Below are positions 59,462 to 64,000 of a DNA stretch of 64,000 nt, piece after piece. Under the pieces are notes generated by a model that saw nothing but the letters and a program-made list of their open reading frames with translations, was not told the origin of the DNA and did not search any database. Within the stretch, counting starts at the first letter, position 1, and every line of letters starts with the position of its first letter. Origin of the DNA: Methylotuvimicrobium alcaliphilum 20Z (lineage in GTDB: Bacteria; Pseudomonadota; Gammaproteobacteria; Methylococcales; Methylomonadaceae); NCBI RefSeq assembly GCF_000968535.2, contig NC_016112.1, forward strand, positions 4,604,297 through 4,668,296, read 5' to 3'. The position numbers were made by a program, and so were the translations under genes.

Positions 59462-59784
59462 TCACCTTTGTTTTGATTGCTCGATGATGTCTGCGTAAAT
59501 CATCGTTACTCTGATTTCACTATGACTTTTACCGGTGCGCTTGGTTTCTATTAACTGGCGGTATAAATCAAAGAATCTGACCTTACTTTTTTTGGCATCG
59601 TTAAAGCCGTGTTCTCCTTTCGCGGCCTCGTTTACTCGCTTGGCTCGGATCGTTTCGGCTAAAAGTTCGGTTTCTTTGTTGTGCTGCTTTTCGATTCGGT
59701 TTTGTGGGTCGGCTACAAGAACAAGTTTAAATTCTCTACCTTGCGCTTGTGCTTGGTTTTATTCTTGCCGTCTTAGAATACGGT
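59462..59784 (-). pseudogene. Frameshifted N-terminal fragment of a tyrosine recombinase
   Basis: The minus strand encodes KHKRKVENLNLFL and, in the adjacent frame, VADPQNRIEKQHNKETELLA then ETIRAKRVNEAAKGEHGFND and FFDLYRQLIETKRTGKSHSE. Together these match the arm-binding and SAM-like N-terminus of integrases. A frameshift falls between the two parts, and the catalytic domain is absent. It marks an earlier integration beside tRNA-Ser. Confidence 0.6.
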
Positions 59785-59866
59785 ATAACTGCCGAACCAA
59801 TAAGCAAGCCTTAGGTTTAATTTATCGCCTTTCGAATTAAGGAATATGCACAAAATAACTTATACA

Positions 59867-59993
59867 AGTAGTAGGCTTTGTGGCGGTTTGGTGACTCGCT
59901 TGATAGGACGCAGTGAATACGTCCATGTAGGCTTGACGGCTGCTATCCCTGCCGCCGACACCTGTCAATCGAGCCACCAAACCCCTTCCGACA
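59867..59993. repeat. Intergenic structured repeat (family C-like), fourth copy
   Basis: CGGTTTGGTGACTCGC and GAGCCACCAAACCC form imperfect inverted ends around 'gacgcagtgaatacgtccat', 'tgacggctgctatcc' and 'ctgccgccgacacctgtca', blocks shared with families A and C. The 59785-60127 stretch holds no gene. Confidence 0.5.
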
Positions 59994-60127
59994 GTTGTCT
60001 AAGTTATTTCATGCTCGTTCCTAAGCCGTTTTTCAATGGATACCTTCATTTTTTACACCTGGTTACACCTAAGTATTGCCGGGTGTAGTATGGGGGGAAA
60101 ATCACAAAAGAAAAGACATAAGCGACT

Positions 60128-60154
60128 AAAAAAATAGCGGTACTTTAGCCGCTA
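60128..60154 (-). terminator. Rho-independent terminator after mnmE
   Basis: On the minus strand TAGCGG-ctaaagta-CCGCTA is followed by seven T, 64 bp after the mnmE stop. It ends the rpmH-to-mnmE transcript. Confidence 0.8.
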
Positions 60155-60217
60155 ATCATTGAATTTAAATCATTTATTCTTTGTCGTTTGGGTCTCGGTA
60201 TGTTGTAAAATCGCGGG

Positions 60218-61564
60218 TTATTTTCCGATACAAAAGCTGGAAAAAATGAGCCCTAAAAGATCATCGGACGAAACCGCACCGGTAATTTCACCAAGACAAT
60301 GCTGCGCTTGTCTGAGATCCTCGGCCACTAATTCACCGGCTTGATGGTTTTGTAATTGCGCTTGAGCGCTTTGCACGAACATCAAACCCTTTTGTAAAGC
60401 TTCGATATGCCGTCTACGAGCAATGAAAACGTTATCGGTTTCGGATTGATAACCGATGCTGTTTTTCAAATACTGTTTGAGAAGATGAAGGCCTTGTTCT
60501 TTTTTTACGGATAAATAAATCTGTGTACCTTGTTCGGATTCGCGAATCTCAGGTTTAATACCGATTAGATCGATTTTATTGTAAATTTTTGTGACCGGTA
60601 CGTGTTCGGGCAAGTTATCGATTATTGATTGATGTTCGGGATCTGTGGCATCGATCATCAATAAGACTTTATCTGCCCGGTTCATTTCCTCTCGTGCTCT
60701 GCGTATGCCTTCTTTTTCAACGGCATTGTCGCTGTCGCGTAAACCTGCCGTATCGATGATATGCAGCGGCATGCCGTCGATTTGTATACGTTCTTTCAAC
60801 ACGTCGCGTGTAGTGCCGGCAATATCGGTCACAATCGCAGCGTCATGGCCGGCCAAGGCGTTTAATAAACTGGATTTTCCGGCATTGGGTTTACCGGCCA
60901 ATACGATCGTCATGCCGTCGCGCAGCAATCGACCTTGTTGCGCAGTCGCCAAGATAGTCCGAATCTTTTCCGCCAATCGGTCGATACGATTTTGCACCAC
61001 TCCGTCGCCAAGAAAATCGATTTCTTCATCAACGAAGTCGATGGCCGCTTCAACATAGATTCTGAGTTCGGTCAGTTCTTCAACCAATTCGTTAATTTGT
61101 TTCGAGAAAACACCCCGCATCGATTGTTGTGCGGAACGCGCCGATTGTTCGGTGCTGCTTTCTATCAAGTCGGCAACCGCTTCTGCTTGTGCTAAGTCAA
61201 TCTTACCGTTAAGAAAGGCTCGCTCGGTAAATTCGCCGGGCCGTGCAAGGCGGGCGCCAAGCGATAAGACGCGCTTAAGAAGTATATCGAGAATGATCGA
61301 ACCGCCGTGTCCTTGCAGTTCAAGAATATCTTCCCCGGTATAGGAAGCCGGGGCAGGGAAGTAGATGGCGATGCCGCTATCGATGACTGAACCGTCGCTA
61401 TCGATAAACGGTGTCAATACGGCATATCTTGGCGGTAACGGACGATCGGTTAATTTAGCGGCAATAATAGAAACCGCCGGTCCCGATATCCGTACAATGC
61501 CGACGCCGCCGTTTCCGGGCGGCGTGGCAATCGCGGCAATGGTATTGTTGGTACCGATGTCCAC
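60218..61564 (-). CDS. mnmE: tRNA modification GTPase MnmE
   Basis: 448 residues. The N-terminal formyl-THF-binding domain (AIATPPGNGGVGIVRISG) is followed by helices, an inserted G domain with GKPNAGKS (224-231), TTRD, DTAGLRD and NKID, and the invariant C-terminal CIGK. With MnmG it installs the 5-carboxymethylaminomethyl group on wobble uridine of several tRNAs. It is the last gene of the rpmH-rnpA-yidD-yidC-mnmE row, 7 bp after yidC. Confidence 0.97.
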   Translation of the reverse strand: MDIGTNNTIAAIATPPGNGGVGIVRISGPAVSIIAAKLTDRPLPPRYAVLTPFIDSDGSVIDSGIAIYFPAPASYTGEDILELQGHGGSIILDILLKRVLSLGARLARPGEFTERAFLNGKIDLAQAEAVADLIESSTEQSARSAQQSMRGVFSKQINELVEELTELRIYVEAAIDFVDEEIDFLGDGVVQNRIDRLAEKIRTILATAQQGRLLRDGMTIVLAGKPNAGKSSLLNALAGHDAAIVTDIAGTTRDVLKERIQIDGMPLHIIDTAGLRDSDNAVEKEGIRRAREEMNRADKVLLMIDATDPEHQSIIDNLPEHVPVTKIYNKIDLIGIKPEIRESEQGTQIYLSVKKEQGLHLLKQYLKNSIGYQSETDNVFIARRRHIEALQKGLMFVQSAQAQLQNHQAGELVAEDLRQAQHCLGEITGAVSSDDLLGLIFSSFCIGK

Positions 61565-61571
61565 TCAGGTT

Positions 61572-63269
61572 TTACTTAGCATCTTCCAAGTTTTTAGTGA
61601 TGTACCATTGTTGAATGATCGACAGCGTATTGTTGACCACCCAGTACAAGACCAAACCGGCCGGGAAGAATAGAAAGAATACCGTAAACACGATCGGAAA
61701 CATTTTCATGATTTTCGCTTGCAACGGATCGATCGGGGCAGGATTTAAACTTTGTTGAATTTTCATCGTAATGCCCATCAGGATCGGCAAGATAAAAAAC
61801 GGGTCTTGCGCCGATAGATCCTGCATCCACAAGGCAAACGGAGCTTGACGCAATTCAACGGTTTCGACCAGTACCCAATACAAAGAAATAAAGACCGGAA
61901 TTTGCACCAATATCGGCAAGCAGCCGCCTAAGGGATTCACTTTCTCCCGTTTATACATGTCCATCATTTCTTTGTTGAAACGCTGTCTGTCATCGGCAAA
62001 ACGTTCTTGCAGTTCTTTCAGACGCGGCTGAATCTTGCGCATTTTCGCCATCGAACGAAAACTGGTTTGCGAAAGTTTAAAGAACAGCAGTTTAATAAAT
62101 AAGGTCACACCGATAATAGACAAACCCCAGTTACCGACAAAGCCATGAATTTGATTCAGTAACCAGTAAATCGGCTTGGCAATGATCGTTAACCAAGCGT
62201 AATCGACGGTTAGTTCCAAACCTTTGGCGATTTCTTCCATCATCGGCTGTATTTTAGGGCCGGCAAACAATTGTGCGCTAAACTCCATGTCGGAATTCGG
62301 CTCGACCGTAAACGCTGGAGAATAGGAACCGATTACATAACGCCAATCTTTAAGGTCTTTGGTATAAAACGTATTTTCCTGGTCTTTGGGCGGAATCCAT
62401 GCCGCTGCAAAGTAATGCTGGATCATCGCACTCCAGCCGCCTGTCGTTTTGACATTCAGCTTGTCGCTCGCCATGTCGTCGAAACTGACTTTTTGATACT
62501 TATTTTCTTCGGTATAAACGACGCCGCCGGCATAGGTTCTAATAAAAGTATGGCCTGCTTCATCTTTATACGGAACTCTTAACAATTGCTTATATTGCCG
62601 GCCGGTCCAAGGTTGCGTCGAATCGTTAGAGACTGTTTGATTGACTTCAATGGCATAACTGCCGCGTTTAAAGGTGAGTGTTTTAGTGACAGTCAGTCCT
62701 TCATTATTGGTCCATGTCAACGGTACAGTGATGGTATCTTGATCTTCACCTAAAAGGTATTGATCTTTTTCAAAATTAAATATGCTATGGTGAGTCGCTG
62801 CATTTGCCGAACCCTCTGCGGCAATCAAACCGCTTTGCGCCAGAAATAATCTTTCCGGGTTGCTGTCGAATAAACGGATTGGACTAAGGTCTTTTTCCGG
62901 TTTCGAAAAGCCGAACAGATTCCAAACCCATTCAACGGCTGTGTTTTCTTTTTCACGAGGATATTTCAACAAATCGAGGTTGCGAATCGTGCCGCCTTTT
63001 GGATCGATTTCCAACGCCAGAACATCGGTTGTTACGCTAATAATAGCGCCCGGTTCGATAACCTCAGTTGCTATGGGTTTTGCTTCAGCGCGTGACTCGG
63101 CCTGCGGTTCGCCGGTTGCCGTGGGCAAGTCTTCCTTAAGGTCTTGCGGCGTTTGTTGTGCGACAGGAGGAGTTTCGCGTTTTGGTCCGTAATCGATTTG
63201 CCATGCGTCATAGAGCATATAGATCAGCATTGCAAAAGTAACGACTAATATAAATCTAATGTTATCCAT
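61572..63269 (-). CDS. yidC: Membrane protein insertase YidC
   Basis: 565 residues from ATG 63269 (MDNIRFILVV, the usual start); four more codons upstream are open. An N-terminal anchor helix precedes the large periplasmic domain (60-340), then five membrane helices holding the conserved 60KD insertase region (FFKLSQTSFRSMAKMRKIQPRLKELQERF; NPLGGCLPILVQIPVFISLYWVL; FLFFPAGLVLYWVVNNTLSI). It inserts proteins into the inner membrane alone or with Sec. Confidence 0.97.
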   Translation of the reverse strand: MDNIRFILVVTFAMLIYMLYDAWQIDYGPKRETPPVAQQTPQDLKEDLPTATGEPQAESRAEAKPIATEVIEPGAIISVTTDVLALEIDPKGGTIRNLDLLKYPREKENTAVEWVWNLFGFSKPEKDLSPIRLFDSNPERLFLAQSGLIAAEGSANAATHHSIFNFEKDQYLLGEDQDTITVPLTWTNNEGLTVTKTLTFKRGSYAIEVNQTVSNDSTQPWTGRQYKQLLRVPYKDEAGHTFIRTYAGGVVYTEENKYQKVSFDDMASDKLNVKTTGGWSAMIQHYFAAAWIPPKDQENTFYTKDLKDWRYVIGSYSPAFTVEPNSDMEFSAQLFAGPKIQPMMEEIAKGLELTVDYAWLTIIAKPIYWLLNQIHGFVGNWGLSIIGVTLFIKLLFFKLSQTSFRSMAKMRKIQPRLKELQERFADDRQRFNKEMMDMYKREKVNPLGGCLPILVQIPVFISLYWVLVETVELRQAPFALWMQDLSAQDPFFILPILMGITMKIQQSLNPAPIDPLQAKIMKMFPIVFTVFFLFFPAGLVLYWVVNNTLSIIQQWYITKNLEDAK

Positions 63270-63274
63270 TCTTT

Positions 63275-63496
63275 TTACCAAATTTTTTCTGGAACAGGAT
63301 CAAGCCCGCCTTCGTGAAAAGGGTGACACTTTAATACTCTTCGGAATGTAAGATAGGTGCCCCGGGCGGCTCCATGTTGATGGAGCGCCTCTAAGGCATA
63401 GCAGGAGTAGCTGGGATAAAAACGATAGTTTTTACCTAACAATGGACTTATAAAGTATTGGTATAACTTTATAATTGCTATGAGTAAGACTCGCAT
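63275..63496 (-). CDS. yidD: Membrane protein insertion efficiency factor YidD
   Basis: 73 residues with the signature LYQYFISPLLGKNYRFYPSYSCYALEAL and HPFHEGGLDPVP. It overlaps rnpA by 19 bp and ends 5 bp before yidC, the normal arrangement. The small inner-leaflet protein assists YidC-dependent insertion. ATG start at 63496. Confidence 0.96.
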   Translation of the reverse strand: MRVLLIAIIKLYQYFISPLLGKNYRFYPSYSCYALEALHQHGAARGTYLTFRRVLKCHPFHEGGLDPVPEKIW

Positions 63497-63846
63497 CGGT
63501 TTACCAACCTAAGCCAATGCCTTGCCAATGACTTTTGTAATTGTTCCGGTGATGCATTGAGTGCATCTTTTCGGGCCATAACAACAACATCAATATTGAT
63601 CAATTCGTGTTGTTGTAGTCTAAAGCTTTCCCTGGCAGTCCTTTTGAGCATATTTCTGTCCACAGCCTTTTTAATGATTTTTTTCGCAATTGCCAGACCT
63701 AGTCGAGGATGATTAAACTCATTTCTAACTGCCAGTAATGTGAAATAAGCATCACTCGATTTTACCGGTCTGGTAAAGACTTTTTTATATTCAGAAGGCT
63801 TCCTTAACCTTAACTGCGGCGGGAAACTAAATACCTTGTCCGTCAA
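63478..63846 (-). CDS. rnpA: Ribonuclease P protein component
   Basis: 122 residues. The RNR motif region is intact (AVDRNMLKRTARESFR), with the preceding LGLAIAKKIIKKA strand-helix and N-terminal FPPQLRLRKPSEYKKVF. No ATG is available; translation must start at TTG 63846 (or a nearby non-ATG codon), only 4 bp after the rpmH stop, consistent with coupled translation. The protein assists the catalytic RNA in tRNA 5' maturation. Confidence 0.93.
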   Translation of the reverse strand: MTDKVFSFPPQLRLRKPSEYKKVFTRPVKSSDAYFTLLAVRNEFNHPRLGLAIAKKIIKKAVDRNMLKRTARESFRLQQHELINIDVVVMARKDALNASPEQLQKSLARHWLRLVNRCESYS

Positions 63847-63850
63847 TCAA

Positions 63851-63985
63851 TTAGACTGTTAGTTTGGCACGGCCCTTGGCTCTACGGGCGTTAATGACTT
63901 TACGGCCGCCTTTAGTCGCCATTCTGGCACGAAAGCCGTGTGTTCTTACGCGTTTAATTTTACTGGGTTGATAGGTTCTTTTCAT
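63851..63985 (-). CDS. rpmH: 50S ribosomal protein L34
   Basis: 44 residues, [20 protein letters not shown] at the start and ending GRAKLTV, the canonical L34 sequence. It heads the rnpA-yidD-yidC-mnmE row. In most gammaproteobacteria dnaA and the origin lie immediately upstream, which would be just outside the right edge of the window. Confidence 0.97.
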   Translation of the reverse strand: MKRTYQPSKIKRVRTHGFRARMATKGGRKVINARRAKGRAKLTV

Positions 63986-64000
63986 GGCCTGTAATCCTGG

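Overview
The window is chromosomal DNA of a gammaproteobacterium. It ends in the rpmH-rnpA-yidD-yidC-mnmE block that normally sits beside dnaA, so it probably lies near the replication origin. The gene content and the dense intergenic repeats would suit a type I methanotroph-like genome (Methylococcales). That is an inference: no methane- or methanol-oxidation gene is present.

Layout. 1-14 kb: an alpha-glucan phosphorylase (cut by the window edge), the Mg transporter MgtE, a B12-dependent CarH/LitR-type photoreceptor repressor divergent from an unusual sigma-70 factor, the HflK-HflC-FtsH membrane protease set, a small membrane protein, a TIGR01777 epimerase and MetG. 14.6-19 kb: an ABC exporter (adaptor, FtsX-type permease, ATPase). 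19.4-28 kb: a PfkB kinase, a four-gene peptide-type ABC importer with enlarged subunits, and pyroglutamyl peptidase. 28-33 kb: G6PDH, a redoxin, an FNR regulator facing a previously overlooked 42-residue lipoprotein behind a perfect FNR box, then an SmtB-type ArsR repressor with a His-rich protein. 33-40 kb: a complete moxR-DUF58-DUF4381-batA-batB/C-batD operon with overlapping genes. 40-44 kb: a cluster of three perfect DnaA boxes, a POT transporter, and small housekeeping genes.

44.2-59.1 kb is a 14.85 kb integrated element bounded by 24-bp direct repeats, the right one being the 3' end of an intact tRNA-Ser(CGA). It has the logic of a P4-type phage satellite: P4-type integrase, AlpA regulator, DUF927 helicase, Ogr/Delta zinc-finger activator, a 14-copy iteron array that looks like an origin, and an early leader with promoter, intrinsic terminator and long complementary arms resembling the P4 CI immunity RNA. 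It also carries a second candidate small RNA, a HicAB-like pair, a BRO-N protein, and, unusually, its own tail tape-measure protein next to an HNH/AP2 endonuclease whose 3' end is duplicated.

59.1-64 kb: chromosome resumes with remnants of older insertions (truncated antitoxin, frameshifted integrase fragment), then mnmE, yidC, yidD, rnpA and rpmH. Throughout the chromosomal part, short structured repeats of at least three families occupy the intergenic gaps. Some are nested, and two supply or abut the start codon of the neighbouring gene. No CRISPR array, rRNA operon or complete insertion sequence was found.
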